Of a stretch of 64,000 bases of DNA, positions 26,686 to 39,865 are shown piece after piece. Origin of the DNA: Trogon surrucura (Eukaryota > Chordata > Aves > Trogoniformes > Trogonidae); contig CM036634.1 of assembly GCA_020746105.1 (NCBI GenBank), forward strand, positions 2,611,556 through 2,675,555, given 5' to 3'. Made by a program: the position numbers and the translations under genes. The notes below the pieces were generated by a model. It had not been told where the DNA came from, made no database searches, and saw only the letters and a program-made list of their open reading frames with translations. Positions within the stretch are counted from its first letter, which is position 1; each line of letters starts with the position of its first letter.

Positions 26686-27033
26686 ATGAAACTTGACTTA
26701 CTTTTCCATAAAGTTTTATATTTTGAACTAGTTAGGAGTCTTGTGAACACACAAGCATGCATCCTGAATATCCTATACAGAGCCCTGATCCTAAACAGAG
26801 GCTCTGAATCTGATGGTAATTCCAATGCTGCAGTTCAGAGCTTTCTTAAGCTGTCAGAATGCAGTGGAAACTTGGAAACAGCCACAGACCAGCAATTGTT
26901 TGAAGAAGTTCTCAAAAAGAAGCAGCAGACATCTTGGGAAAAGCCTAACTATGAAAATAAAGAGAAAGGTTACAGGTTTATCATCAGAAAAACTAGTTAC
27001 ACTAAAAGCAAGAAGTGTAGTAAGCAGAACTGA
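26686..27033 (+). other. Unassigned 115-codon open frame
   Basis: A frame from ATG at 26686 to TGA. Its second half is hydrophilic and rich in Lys, Glu, Ser and Asn, so it reads more like protein than its neighbours. An in-frame stop precedes the ATG by a few codons. No domain, family or splice structure is recognised, no promoter-like sequence is nearby, and a second frame overlaps it (26813-27064). Most probably a chance frame. Confidence 0.12.
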
Positions 27034-27390
27034 TCAATCTATACACCACTTATGTATTCCCTAGCTAACTGCACTAACAAGCTCTGTCCCAGCTGAAACC
27101 AGGACAACAATACATTTTCTTCCCCTTTCCATGGGTATTCAAATAGCTCAGTGGCACAGTTTGGGAGAAAAGGAAGATAATACATAGAAAATTGACTGAC
27201 TGTTTGAAAGCTAAGTCCAGTTCATTTTAAGCAGATAATTTTGTGATCGCACCAGTGATGAAAGGTCAGTACGCTTCGCAGGGACAGTCGAGAGTCAAAA
27301 TGCCTTTCCCACACACTCTGAGTATTTCCATCTTCCTCAACATGATACATACAGCATATACTTCCATGATTCTGGTTGTCCTACTGTCGT

Positions 27391-27448
27391 AGCCACCCTG
27401 CAGCTCCCCCCCTCCGTCGTCAAAATCTGGCTAGGCCAAACTAAAACA
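27391..27448 (-). mobile_element. 58-bp terminal scrap of the same LTR family as 13586-14766
   Basis: This piece aligns with 14711-14766, the inferred 5' end of the minus-oriented LTR. Shared blocks are AGCCACCCTGCAGCTCCCCC, AAATCTGG, AGGCCAAAC and the terminal AAAACA. About nine bases in ten agree, with a short indel. It stops abruptly at the inner side and has no LTR sequence beyond, so almost the whole element has been lost. Confidence 0.8.
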
Positions 27449-28394
27449 CCTACCTTCAGTCTCCCCTTCCTGGGCTCTTCAACCTCAATGCTAAAATTCC
27501 TCACGAGGCAAAAGAAGTGGTGGAAGTGATCAAAAGAACTTAGTCTAGAAACCTACAAGTATCATTACAGGAACTCTCTCTTAAGTCATTGAGCCACAGT
27601 TTTAACTCTAAGAAACAATTTTGTTCTAACACATCTACTTCCCAAAGCATTTCCTAGGTATACCTGGAAAACACAGGCTTCCTTCCCTTGCACTTCTGGG
27701 CTCTGACACTTATCCCAGTCACGACCTACCCGACAGGAAAGCAGGATGTTCTCAAGGATAACTCTCGTATGCTAGTCATAACACTCGTGGACATGGTCTC
27801 CACCTCACTAATGCAGTTAAGGTGTTTCAAAGGAGAATCAAGTAGAACCAATGCAGCTCAGGTTCATACCATGTGGTACTAGGAATAGTGAGCAAAGGAT
27901 GATGTTAATCATGCAACCACTTCCTTTTTTCAAATTTACTTACCTGTTCTGCATTGGGAATGAACTGCCCAACTGAAATATCTCTAAATGCCAGCAGAAA
28001 TGCTTGTGAATTAGGAATGCTGTGAGAACTATCTTCAGAGATGCAATTTCCCCAGTGTTCCCCATATGGACATATGATGAATCCCCACCACAAAAACATA
28101 CCATTCTAATAAATGTTGCTTATATATGTATAAATGGTATAGATCAAAGAAACTTGTAGTTTATGCAAGCCAAGATTCTGTTTCTTACAGGGACTACTAG
28201 TATGAGGTTTCAGGTGAAAGTGAAATAAAAAACATTAGGACAGCTTACTCAAAGGAGAATTCTTCCTAATAGTGTAAAGTTAGAGAATGGCTGAAAGATG
28301 AGTTCAGGCAGCACAAAAGGAAATAGATATCAAAAAAGAGTTTTGTCAGTTAGACAGCTATGCATAAGTTAAGTTTTCTTCACGCAAAGTTTCT

Positions 28395-28586
28395 TCAGAG
28401 TTTATATGACAGCCTTTTACACACGGGTGCAAACAACGTGCCTGGTTCTGCCACGACACCATAGAGGGCTGCATTCTCACCAACACCCGTGTAAGCCTCT
28501 AAAGAGCTGTACAGGGTGAAAACCTCCTGAAGCACTCTCCAGTTTTCATAGCACAGCCCATCAGGAGGGTCACAACGAAGCCTCAT
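28395..28586 (-). other. Unassigned 63-codon minus-strand frame
   Basis: The translation mixes Trp, Tyr, Cys and acidic residues in a way that looks like globular protein. It includes the stretch CYENWRVLQEVFTLYSSLEA. A stop codon lies four codons upstream of the ATG, and the frame ends at a TGA. A weak acceptor-like TTCCAG sits about 35 bases upstream on that strand. I recognise no family. A decayed exon or retrocopy is possible, but chance is likelier. Confidence 0.15.
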
Positions 28587-28945
28587 GATGAGTGGCTACA
28601 GTGCATCTGGAAGGGGTGTCTGGTTTCTGAGCCAAGAGGCAGAAGCGGGACCCCAAGGGAAGGCTCTGTCCCTGACCCCCTTTGCCCTCCCTTGTTCTGA
28701 TCTTTATTGGGCCGTCTGCCTCATAGCATCAAAGGCAAAAGCAGGCCCGTGATTTGTCCTACAACAGCTCTATAAAAAACATAATTGCCCAATAACCCTC
28801 TGTCTGCAAACCAAGCCATCTTCCTGTTTCTTCTCTCATAAAGACTATTTGACAAGCCTGTTCCATCAGCTTATAAAAACCCAGAAATAGTTGCCTTCCC
28901 TGAAAAGAAAATTTGGAGAAAACCAGAAAAGAAACTTGTTTCTCT

Positions 28946-28985
28946 TACACATATATGTAGATTATGTGTATATATACACACACAC
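28946..28985. repeat. Alternating AT/CA tract with 16-bp palindrome
   Basis: Alternating purine-pyrimidine sequence with short AT and CA runs. Positions 28965-28980 form a perfect palindrome, TGTGTATATATACACA. It is simple sequence, of a type prone to slippage and non-B DNA. Confidence 0.75.
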
Positions 28986-31900
28986 TAAGATTTTCACAAC
29001 AAGTAAAATATGTAAACCACTTAAGACAGCCAAATCACCTACTGGCATGACAAGCAAAAGAAATACTCCTTCTTAAAATCAGGATGTAAGCACTACATAT
29101 TGAATTTATAGGGTCAGAAACATTCTGTGGTTTAAACTGAACACAAGCAAAATTGAGTACGTGCTGCTAAACTAGAAAGGGAATGAGCTAAAAGTGACAC
29201 AGTAAGAATTATTCTGCATATCCTGGCATTAGTCTGAAGTTGCATCTGATCAGAGACAACTCAAGATTGTTCTTTTCTTTTATACTTCTCTTTCTTTCTT
29301 CTTAAAGAGCTTGTTTTTCCCCCATAATAACATTGCTGCAAGACTCACCAACAGAAGATTCTTCAGCCTTCCCTTCAATAAAGGATGCTGATGTAAATTG
29401 TCCAGTCACCTTCTGGTTAGTGTAGGGAGTAGCTCATTCAGGTGACAATCTGTCCTCAAGCATCCTTGAGAAAATACAGAGAAACTCCAAATTAAAACTG
29501 GTACACCTAAGCTTTAAATCTAGATCACTTTGTGCTTTAGCCACTAAAAAGTAATTTTAAGTAATCCTTTGAATAATCTTGCTTCTGACGAAAAGCTTTA
29601 AAAGGATCAGTTATCCAACAACTTGTCTGACTGTCACAGGTTTCATCCAAAATATTTAACATAGATACATGATTAAGATTTGATTTGTGGTGCTGAGATT
29701 TACACTCCTGGCAAATGTAAGAATATTGCATTTTAATTTACTTTCAATATAAAACAGCTGCTTTGATATGCCTGAGAACAACCGCCTTAGGATCTGTTCC
29801 TCCCAAATGACGTCAAAGAAGAATTCCTTTATTAATATTAGGGGATGAAGGATCAGGCTCTTCAAAAACAAACAAGGAAATAATTTATGACTACTGCTAT
29901 GGGCCAAATCTTAAAGTGTTCACGTTATTTCACATACAAGACTGTCCTTGAAGCCAATGAGAAAGAAAGGGGTTGCTGAAGCTAAGGGAAGATGTCGACT
30001 TCAGATTCCCCTGTTCTAAGTCCTCGGATGTTTCAGAATACTCTGACAACAATCCCAAGTGGACTGTGTAACTTTTCATCTAACATGACTTACAGTCTCT
30101 CCCCAGCTCTACTTGTAAACTGTATGTTCAAGATATTTATCAAGAACGTATCTAGATTTACAAGTCACAGCACGCAACACTATTTACTACTTATCGATAA
30201 GCTGGTGGCTTTAACCAACAGGATCACACCTTAGCTACAGGGAAGCCGTGGCTGTGGAATTAATTCAGCTACTTTGCCTGTGCCAGTACCAACTTAGTTT
30301 GATCGCCAGCCTCAAAGACAGTTGCTGCACTATCTCTGAAATTTAGTCTTGGCATAACTTGAACATTTCTGTCAAAATGAACAAAGTTCATCAGGTAGAT
30401 GTTTTTTTTTTTTGAGAAATAAGGTGAATAAGTAAGAACCAATAGTTTCTTGGGCTACTGTTGTAAGTTCTCCTATGTCAACCAGTCTGATGTCAGTTCA
30501 GCTCATGTGATTCAACTATTTTTAAAGCAGACTGATAACTGGGATTGTCTGTCAGTCTTACTATAATACACAGCTATAATGTTGAATGTTGTCAGCAGCT
30601 GTAATTTCAAAGTTTCAAGTACTATAATAATTTCATTCACAGTACATACAAAGTCTCTTCATATATTTTCCTAGCTTTTCTCAATCTTGTACAGAAACAA
30701 TACATTTCTGTTTGGTTATCTGTTCTCCAATTTCTATTGACATAACTGTCTCTGTGGGACTGAATCTTGATTACAATAATCTATCTCCAGATTTTTATAC
30801 AGCTGCCAGTTGCTGCTGGCTAAAAAACTAGTTTCAATGTTCACTCTCTTAAATTCTTATCATGCATTGATTCATCTCCGAGTGGCCTCCTGTGATTAGA
30901 CAACTGAGTTGTCCAAAGAGAATCCCTTTCCAAGCTTTCTTTATTTTCTCTGCATTCTTTCTGTACATCATCAGGTCAATGCATCTCCATGTGGGACTGT
31001 GCTCTGCACCCCACGGTAGATACCACTGCAACTTTTCAGTAGTTACACTTCTAAGTATCTTCTATCCACTCTCCAGGTTCTTTCCCTCCCTTTGTATTTA
31101 CTGGACAAGCAACCTCTCACCATCTTGTCACAAACTGGAAAGAATTAATCTTCTAAGCAGCAACGTTCAGAGTGACGTACGGACAGGAGTGTCTGTGGCC
31201 CAAGGCAATCCAGCTGGCTTGTCTTAGAACGCGAGACGACGTAGGAGTCCTACTTGTCTCAAACATTGTAAAGCCAGCCTTAAAGAACTAAACTAGATCT
31301 AAAACTACAGAAGAGTCAATCACCTAAAGTCAGTGTCTGCATCTTTCTCCTGGTGTTTCAACTCACCTCACCAATCCTCTTGGTGCTTCCATCTTACCTG
31401 CTCCCTGCATGGCTTGTTCCCTCTTAGTTTAAGTGGTGAACACAAATATTCTTAAAACATTTTCACAACTAATGTATACATTGAGTGAATTCTGAGCGCA
31501 CCCTATGAAAAGAAGGCAGTATTTTTGGTCAATGAAGGCTGCAGGCAGAGTTTCAAGTACAGCTTATCCAGAATAACAGACAGATAGTGGTCATCCCAAT
31601 CTTATTCCATGTATTGCCCAACCTTGGAATTTCTTCTTCCTTGTGTCCACCAGTAGTCTGGTCTCCTGTTCGGTAGCCTACTCCTCCCACCCCATTTGTC
31701 TCAGGGATTCCCTAGAGGTTTATTCGCCTCTGTCAAGAAAGCCTCTGGGCAGAATAGCCCTGCTTCTGCAGAACTGCTCCTTCTACCTGCCTTACTCAAG
31801 CCCTACGTGCCCTCCGCAAATGGCACACCAGTCTTAGGAGCCAATTGCTACCACAGATACCTCCACCTGGGGGAAGCAGAGAACCACAAAGAGCTCCTTA

Positions 31901-34809
31901 CTTTTGGAAGGTTCCTGAGTACTTTTCTACTTCAAGCAGGAAGTTTGCTCCTAAATACGCATGATTAGACTCCAAGCTTAACGTTGTGCCAGGTCCAACA
32001 CCAGTGTTGAACAACTAAAACTTGGCCTAAAACCTGCTATGGGCTGGAGTTCTCATCTAAAAGAGGTGCTGTGCTGGTCTGTATTGTCCTGAAAACTGGA
32101 CTGGCATCACCTTTGGGAAGACTGACAAACTTACAGATTTATGTGCCCTTCCAGAAACAATTTTTCAATGTAAACACTAAATTCTGCATCTGTTTAAACC
32201 TCAGACCCCCAATCTATCAATCCTGATGGTTTCTCCAAAGGAAGATTCGGACCCAAAGGTGGGTTTCCCCTGTGGCTTCGAAAATGAATGTCTGCTCTTG
32301 AAAAATGAACCAACATGTCAGTGGTGAAAAAAGTCCATGCTGAGAAGCAGGAACCTATTTTGTTTACAGCATCCTCCAAGGATGCTAGTGTAGTAAAAAA
32401 TAACTAGCCTTGCATCTTTAAAAACCTGAGTTGGCCCATCTGATATTTAGATCTTTGGCCCTACGCCTTCAAGCCCAGTGCTGACCTTTAAGTCTCCCCG
32501 CTCAGCAACTGTTCCACAGAATAGTTTAAAATGAAGTTCTTGATCCTGCTTAGCAAATCTGCATGGTATAAAGTTGAGCTAAACCAGAACCTTGTTAAGT
32601 AAAATAAGGCTCAGTGCTGGCTTGGAAGTCTGCTCACGCTGTACAGAACTGAGACTCAAAGTAGAAGCAGATAAAAAAAATAAAATTAGAAGAATGAAAT
32701 TCTCCTTTAGCTCCATCACTCAGGTTCTTACAAACGTTGAAAAATAAACAGCCACCAACTTTTACAGCAGCAGGACTTGGGACTGTGCTATTGGGAAACC
32801 CACTAAACCTTTAAAGGAGGTACCTTTGGAAATATTTATAGACACTCATCTCCCCAGCAGGAAAGTTAGTGCTGGAAAGAGACATATTTAACAATATAAC
32901 AAAATAATAGTTTATTAAGTCATTTGTCTCCACAGCAGGAAATAAACTAGGGAGTGGGGAAGGCGGGTGGTGGTGTGACAAAGGAAGGGAAACAAAAAAT
33001 GTTACCCTCACAACCCCTCTGCTCCAACAGAGCTCTATTTATTTAAAACACTCTTCTCCTAAGACAGATGGAAAAAATAATTAAACAAGCCACCCACCCC
33101 TTTTATTAAACTCCTTTGTGACCACCAGGGATACGATTAACATGGCCACCATAAAAACCCAGTCCTCTACCCTCAAAATGAAGAGAAAAACACAAGCAAG
33201 AGTGAGACACGGTGCAGGGCAGGAAGTAAATTAAGAACCTGCCTCTAGGGCGGTGAGAATATTTTTTAGAGTGCCTGCTGGAAAATTTGCGAAGAGAATC
33301 ATAGTAAAAGGGTAAGCGTTCACTTCAGCCAGGCCTTGAGTGCTCAGGGGAAAGAATCTTCCTCTTGGGCAATCAACTTGGTGTGGAGTTCCCCACAGCA
33401 TCTAGACTATTCTATTGCCCTCCTAGTGCTGCTTCAAGGCATTCCATACTTGCAGAAGGCTAGGCCAGACTTCCCCAGAAAAATGTGTCTTCATTTATAC
33501 AGTGCAACAAAAGTCTGGATTTCTCTAGTTGATTGCACAGCAGAATGGTAAATCCACACTTGTGCATCCCATACAGCAGTTTCCCCCTGCAAAGCCCTTT
33601 TATATAGTCACTGTCACCGTACTTTTCAGTCCAAACCAGCCCCCCTTCCACAAGATCAAAAACACTCAGGATAGACAACCTTCATCCCTTTATGATTCAT
33701 GATCTCTTAAATTCCACTACTCTGCCTGTCATGAAAATCGTAGGAAAACCAAGAAATGTTAAACCTACTTGTGGCTATTAACATGCATTCACATTGGCAC
33801 AGTGGCTACAAAACCAGATGGCAACAAAACAGCTAATTAATACAAAGTTAGAGCGGGCTTTATGTATATGACTCTGCAGTTACAGGAAGAATCCATACTG
33901 GAGGTGTTATTACCACGTTATCTTTAGTGCTCCTGACTGCAGCACTTCGTTTGTTAGGATTACCCCTGGGCAAAAGGAGTATGCAGTAGGCTTTTCATCA
34001 CAGCAACCCGACCAAAAAATGATATGCATAGTGTCTTTCAGTGCATAATGGTGATCAGAAGCCATGCCAAATGTGGCAGCCTAGAACAAGAAGCTGCCAG
34101 GATAAAATGATAGCCATCTCTATGGTATAAGATCTGTCAGCTTCCCAAACCAAAGATTTCCTTTCCACGATTGCCAAGGAAGCTCCTTGCACACCGCCAT
34201 CATTATATAATATATAAAGATGCACTGAAAACAATTTGAATGTCTGAGAACACATTCATACAAAATACTTCTTGCTTACATTTGATTCCAAGGAGATCTG
34301 GAAAGCATTTTGCGTGTCTTCTAGTAACCACAGACCCGAATGTTCCTATTCTCCTTCCTTTAGGAAAAAAAGAGGAGGCCTAATGGCTTAGTCCTAAACT
34401 GCTAATATAGAGCAAGCTTGGGAGTAGTATCCCCTGAGCTGGGGTAGATGTTGACCGTAGGATGATAAGTGATACCAGCTCAAGTACAGAATGAGCAAAA
34501 TCACTTGTATGGAGAGTTGTCACAGCGACAACTGTTTACAGTGTTCTGCAAATACAGGAAAGAGATACCTGGAGGGCATGTAAGAGGAACGTACAGCCCA
34601 GACTGACAATTTGCCACAGAGCAAAAGATGGAGATAGAAGATGCTCCCGCATTAATAAGGGACCTTTTTGTAAGAAAACAGGGCAGAGTATTATTAGCAC
34701 TGCATAGACCATAATTTCCCCTGCCCCCTTAATAAAATGAAGTTTTTCTCTAGTAAAAAGGTTTAATAATGCATGATTAGTAGGAACAGAGGGATTGGAG
34801 ATGGTAACT

Positions 34810-35603
34810 TGTCACGGGTTAGGGCTGGGCCGGCCACTAACGCGGACAGACGCTCTCTAACCCTCTCTTCCCCCCCTCAAACGTGAAGAGAAAAGGGAAT
34901 GAGGCAGAGAGACTTATGGGTTAGGGAAGAAAAACTAGATCAGCTTTAATGGAAATAATGGTGAGAAGATACAAGTAAAGAACTATATACAACTATAGAT
35001 AGTAGCCTGATATCAAACCCGACTCCCTCTCCCGATAGCAATCCCCACTGGTGCTGCAGAGCAGGAGGCACTGGGGAAACCCCAGGCTCAGCGGCGGCGG
35101 GAGTTGGATACAGGGAGCTGGATTTGGGAACTCAGGATCCGGATCAAAAGCAGAAGGTCAGATGGAGTCCTCTCTGGACACCGGCCATTGCAGAAAAGAC
35201 AAAATGAAGAAAAAAGGGACGAAACTCTCGTGATCACTCAGTTTACACTAGATATGACGTATATGGGATGGAATACTCTCGTTGGTCACCTGTCCTGTCT
35301 ATTACCCCCCGGAGGTGCCACCTTTTACTTCCTTGTGCCCCCCTCTTACTACCCAGCACCCCCAGCGTGCCACACAAGAGCCAGCAGCAGCCTTGGTCAC
35401 TGTAGGAATAAGTATAAGCAAGAGCCTTTCTGCATCCCAGTCCCAGGCAGTGACTGTAAACATCAGGTGTTATCACTGCCAGTAGCACACACTGTCTGCA
35501 AAAACATGCTGCTGACTTCAGAACGTGCAGCCTTTTAGAGGCGACTGAGATGGAAAGTAAAAAACCACTAAACAGGACTGGGTTTTTAGCTAAACCCAGG
35601 ACA
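34810..35603 (-). mobile_element. Solo LTR of an avian endogenous retrovirus (ERVK-like)
   Basis: A 794-bp element from TGTCACGGGTTAGGGCTGGG to a terminal CCCAGGACA. In the minus orientation it starts TGTCCTGGGTTTAGCT, a start typical of avian ERVK-type LTRs. It contains a GC-rich stretch (CAGCGGCGGCGGGAG) and moderately CpG-rich sequence foreign to its AT-rich flanks. The duplication is imperfect: AACT-like bases flank both ends, so integration left a now-diverged or shifted repeat. No retroviral coding region adjoins it, so it is a solo LTR. The 144-codon frame at 35104-35538 is an LTR-internal chance frame. Family and orientation are inferred from the terminal motifs. Confidence 0.8.
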
Positions 35604-35795
35604 AAACTGCAATACTATCCAGTTAGAATTAATGCCTGCTTTTCTGATTTTGCTCACTATTTACCTATCTAATATTTGTTAGTGTCTCTTTATAAGTGCT
35701 TTATAAGCACTGCAGTACTGGTATGCATAACAGTAAGTAGGAGTTTGAAAACTAGACTACTGTATGTGATTGTAGATGCTAGGGAAAGTTATAGA

Positions 35796-35935
35796 CTAGT
35801 AGAGTGCGGTTCAGCAAAAGGGCACTGAGTCAGGAAACTGTGATTGCATTTATTGCTGGCTCTGCCACTAGTGTTCCGAGACTGTGAGTTAATCACACTG
35901 TCCCTATCTATGAAATGGTAAGGACAAATGGGCTT
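35796..35935 (+). mobile_element. MIR-type SINE relic
   Basis: An old, heavily diverged copy in forward orientation. It matches the family outline in order: AGTAGAGTGCGGTTCAGC, GCACTGAGTCAGGAAACTG, the core-like CTGGCTCTGCCACTAG, GTGAGTTAATCAC, and TCCCTATCTATGAAATGGTA. MIRs are ancient amniote tRNA-derived SINEs, inactive for over 100 million years. The tRNA promoter is no longer intact. Confidence 0.65.
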
Positions 35936-37292
35936 CCTTTATTAGACATGCATTGACATACACGGATAACAAGTGTTAAAATGAAAGATGAATGTTATTG
36001 GATAGCTGAGATTGGCCTTAACAAAGCCTTACTGGAATGTACAGTCTAGGTGGAAGTGGGAATATCAGCTAAGTGAGCTGGATGTGGAAGTCTCATAAAA
36101 GTATCTCCCATGACTATGTGGAGATGACAGCATCATTATTTTAATGTCCTGTCTGGATGGCTTTTATACAGCAGCGTGTACTGTTCAGTGCAGTTTAGGA
36201 TATCTTTATATGGCTACTTTAATGTCTAGCTACTAACCTCTCTAACGGCTTCTAAAGTGCTTTTGATTTATATGCATTGTATCACATTCTCAGCAGGGAT
36301 CACAAGTCAACATCGAAGCCTTAGGATCTGAGGGAGGAACTGAACTTGCCAGAATTTCAACTTATGGTTGTTGGCAATCAAAGTATTTCTATCCTGCTGC
36401 TCTGACAACCAATCTGTTCATCAGGCAAGCAGCTAGCAAACAGTTGATGTGGGCTGGCCCTGCTCACTGGCGCTTTACCATCACTTGTAGCATTCACCCA
36501 CTGCTTATAGGCACGGATCTCGAAAGAGAGATTTTGAGGGTTTTAATCAATTTCCTGAGTTCTGCCCATCAACAGTGTCTTCATTTCCTGCCACTTTATA
36601 AAACAGGGTTAAGTTACACTCACAGACTCGGTCAGGCTTATTCCAAATAATCCCACTGAGCTGCTTCAAGTTTACACTCATCTGGGATCCTGCTGCAAGG
36701 ACTAGCACGTACTACAACTAATGACAGTCAGAAGTGATACTGAGGTATTAGTGTGGGAGAAACTGCTCAGCATTATGACTAAAATGACCATCTTCAGTAA
36801 GATAAGGTCGAGTAGCTGAGGTGCCGCTGACAGTCTGTTCCTTCAACCGATCTGTAGCTACCAGGAGGTAACAGCATACGTAAGAGAAAATCAACTGATA
36901 AAATTTTCCTGACATGAAATTTAGGTTCAAGTTCTCAAAAGCAAGTGATCACAAAACCGTGAATTTATCTACTTTATTTCCAATTTCATTGGAAATAAAA
37001 TTATATTCTTGTGAGTGCTTTAACTTATGTATCACAGTAAAGTGGGTTTGTCCATACTCAGACAAGCTTAGTACGTTTTGAGGCTGTCACTGCCTCCCTC
37101 TCAACTAAAACATAATTTTGTTCTTAAGTTTAGCCCACTTTTAACAGACAATTCAAGGAGATTGGTGAATTGTGTCACGAAAATCTTTCTAGGAACTGAT
37201 ATCTAACCAAAATTTTCTGCTCACATCAACCAACCATTTGTCCAAGAATAGCTTTCACAACATATTCTAACTTGAATTTAACACTCATTACT

Positions 37293-37319
37293 CTTTTTTT
37301 TTTCTTTTTTTTTTTTTTT
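37293..37319 (+). repeat. T-rich low-complexity tract
   Basis: About 27 bases of T with a single C interruption, in unique AT-rich DNA. Confidence 0.85.
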
Positions 37320-38004
37320 GTATTGTCTCTTGGAATTACATCAACGCTGAGAAGGCTGGGAACCCAGTTCATTTAAGAGAACAAGTGACAAATAACTGCT
37401 TTGGAATGAAGATTCCTGCTCTTAAAGAAAACAAAACTGTCAGAAAGCAGGAAACCCTGATTGTGGAAAAAATTTACATACTTCTGAAAACTTTGGGCAA
37501 ATTTAATTAGCTGTCAGGCATGTGGGGGCAAAAAAATATGTTTATGCTTTCGAAATACTATGCACGGTCAGAAGTTCTAAAAAACACTGTAAAGCACTAC
37601 TGTGCTAACCAATACTGTTGTGCCATTTCAGTGAAAAATGCATTATCTGGCAAATGAACTAGGATTTCAGGCAGACTGGCTAATTAGACAAATATCTGTT
37701 CATGTATCCATATACTTTATATGAAAACAATAAACTGTAATAATTAACAATATGGGGAAAATTAGTTCTAGGAATCTGATGAAATATGCGTATAGTTCAA
37801 CATACTCTTTCCAATGGTTTCAGTATTCACTACTGTTCACGTTGTAGTGCTAAAAAGTATTGAAATTAAGAGATATATAGTAAAAAAGAGGAATTTGTCA
37901 CTGGAGAGAATGTTGGTTTTTAGGCAGCATGAAGAAATCCTAGACCTGCAAGGTGCTAAGTATAATTAAAACATTACTTATCTCATTATGAGTATAGTTT
38001 AAAT

Positions 38005-38085
38005 TACTGTGGCTCTGATTTTACTGAAGCACTTAACCCTGTATTTGACTCCAAGTAAGATCCTGAGGCACACCACAGTCAAATT
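38005..38085 (+). mobile_element. Possible ancient amniote repeat (CR1/L3-like)
   Basis: The run of GCTCTGATTTTACTGAAGCAC, TTAACCCTGTATTTGACTCC and AAGTAAGATCCTGAGGCAC resembles an old repeat seen widely in turtles, crocodilians and birds (GCACTTAACC... type). It is strongly diverged, so the assignment is tentative. Confidence 0.3.
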
Positions 38086-39865
38086 AGGTGTAGGCTCAAA
38101 TGCTTTTGCTGTAGAGCGGCAGATTTAAATCAATATGCACCACAATCTATTATGTAAAAACACATCTAAATGCAAACCGATACAATACTATTAGTTATTC
38201 TTCTATATCTGTCTTCCAAACAAATATCATGGACAAAGAACATTCAAACCGAAAAGCCAAGTACTTGAGTTTGGGAAATAAATCAAGGTTGCTCATGTAC
38301 AACTGCACCTATAACAGTGCACTCAGCCAGACACACTTATGACAAACGAGATGCCAGACACAGTGACTGTGTGGTGCTTTTTCTATTGGTTTTGCCACTC
38401 CTTGTTGAAGCAAATCTCTTTAAAAATTAATTAAAAATCAAGGAAAACTTGATCTAGATTAAGAACACAAAACTAAACAGGCAAGGAAATGGGAATTTGG
38501 AGAAAACGAAGTTCATAGCTTAACTGAAGATGGTTCATACAAAATATTTTTTGTAACTGAATAATTGTATAATGCAGCAGTCTGGTTCTCTGGGATAGCA
38601 TGACGACTCCTCTTTCCTCATTCACTGTCTATAAAATAATAAATACTACTATGTCCTGGTTTAGATATGTAAATGTTATACTGTGTCTTGGCATGCTGTT
38701 GGGAAGACCTCCAGGCAAAATTAGTCTAGAAACAGTTTAAGAGCAAGCTACACACTCAGATCTGGTTTGATTTCTTTTTTTTTTGAAGCAGTATGGAGAA
38801 AGAACTTCGATTTGGTTCATCATCAAGATAGGTAGGTCTTCACAAAACTTTATTTCAGGCTTATCTTGAGAGAAATGCTAGCACCCACGTAATGGCAGTG
38901 TTGGTAGCTCCCAGTCCTGCTTCTGTCAGTGTCTGAAGACACAGCTGCTACCGTCAAAGGTTATTTAGTCACTGTGTGAGATGGACATAAGAATCAGTGG
39001 AATATGTGATTTATTTCCCCACAGAATTCCTTAAAAGGACTTGTAATTTAGTTGCAGTAAAAACCTGAGGATGGACAGGGTTAACAGAAAGAAGGCAAAA
39101 AGGAAAGAAAAGTCTGTAGTTGAAACATTTTGTTAAAAGATCTTGCTTTCGTTATTAGAATCATAAGAGCCATGATGTGATAGCAGGTTTATTCATTTCT
39201 AATTTTGGACATGGCTTTATCTGCAAGTCTTCCTCCCTCCCTCTTATAACTGCTCCCCCCTCCTTTTCCCTCCTGTCCCCTGGGGCAGCACTGTGGTGGG
39301 GCTCAATCACTCTTTTATTAGTTGTGATATACTGTGGCTAATTCCCTTAATCTGGACCTTGCTTTCCTATAAAGCCCAGACCTCAGGTATTGAATTTCCC
39401 TGATCAAAGTGCAACCAGTGTGGGACACAGCAATCTCCACTAAACAGGGGAGCTTGGGAAAGCTCGTAAACGGACTAAAAGAAATACACATACGCACACG
39501 CACTCACAAGATGGTGCAATCAATTGGTAGAACAATCACGTGTGAAATATTACTGGCTCCTTAAAGTGCTGGTTCTGGGATTTACTGCAGTGTATTAATC
39601 TGCTATGCTTAATGCATTGACCTTTCACCCCTTGCAATTCAGTAGACGGTGCTTGAATTGCCAGAAGCTAATACAATGGATTAGGAGCAGAAAGAGCCCA
39701 CCATATTGAAGTGCCACAGCAGCCCTAAACCATATGACCAGTAACTTCTCCATCATTCTTAATGGATAGTGCCAGACAATGTGGCTGCCACAGAAAAGCT
39801 TGTATTGACAGCAGAATTTCTGGAAAGGGAGATAGCGGAAATAAAGACTTGTTATGAAACAATAG

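Larger units (their letters stand above)
16972..27390. other. Unique noncoding sequence
   Basis: More than 10 kb without a supportable gene. It contains A and T runs (17932-17948, 18711-18724), two tiny tandem duplications near 19.6 and 19.8 kb, and a candidate regulatory block near 20.1-20.3 kb. A 115-codon frame at 26686-27033 is noted separately. Other frames look random. Confidence 0.55.
27449..34809. other. Unique noncoding sequence
   Basis: No gene or recognisable transposon could be supported. It includes an AT/CA-rich palindromic stretch at 28946-28985, a T-rich tract near 30402, and a 63-codon minus-strand frame (28395-28586) listed separately. Confidence 0.55.
35946..39865. other. 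Unique noncoding sequence with old repeat traces
   Basis: AT-rich DNA with no gene. A T-rich tract with one C interruption lies at 37293-37319. Around 38005-38085 an ancient amniote repeat may be present (see its entry). The stretch 39600-39740 reads like conserved noncoding DNA. Confidence 0.5.

Noticed and set aside
35104-35538. 144-codon plus-strand frame
   Set aside because: Lies within the ERVK-like LTR, on the strand opposite to its inferred transcription.
36560-36700. Further MIR- or L2-like relic
   Set aside because: A few words (TTCATTTCCTGCCACTTTAT, AATCCCACTGAGCTG) resemble old repeats, but the match is too broken to call.
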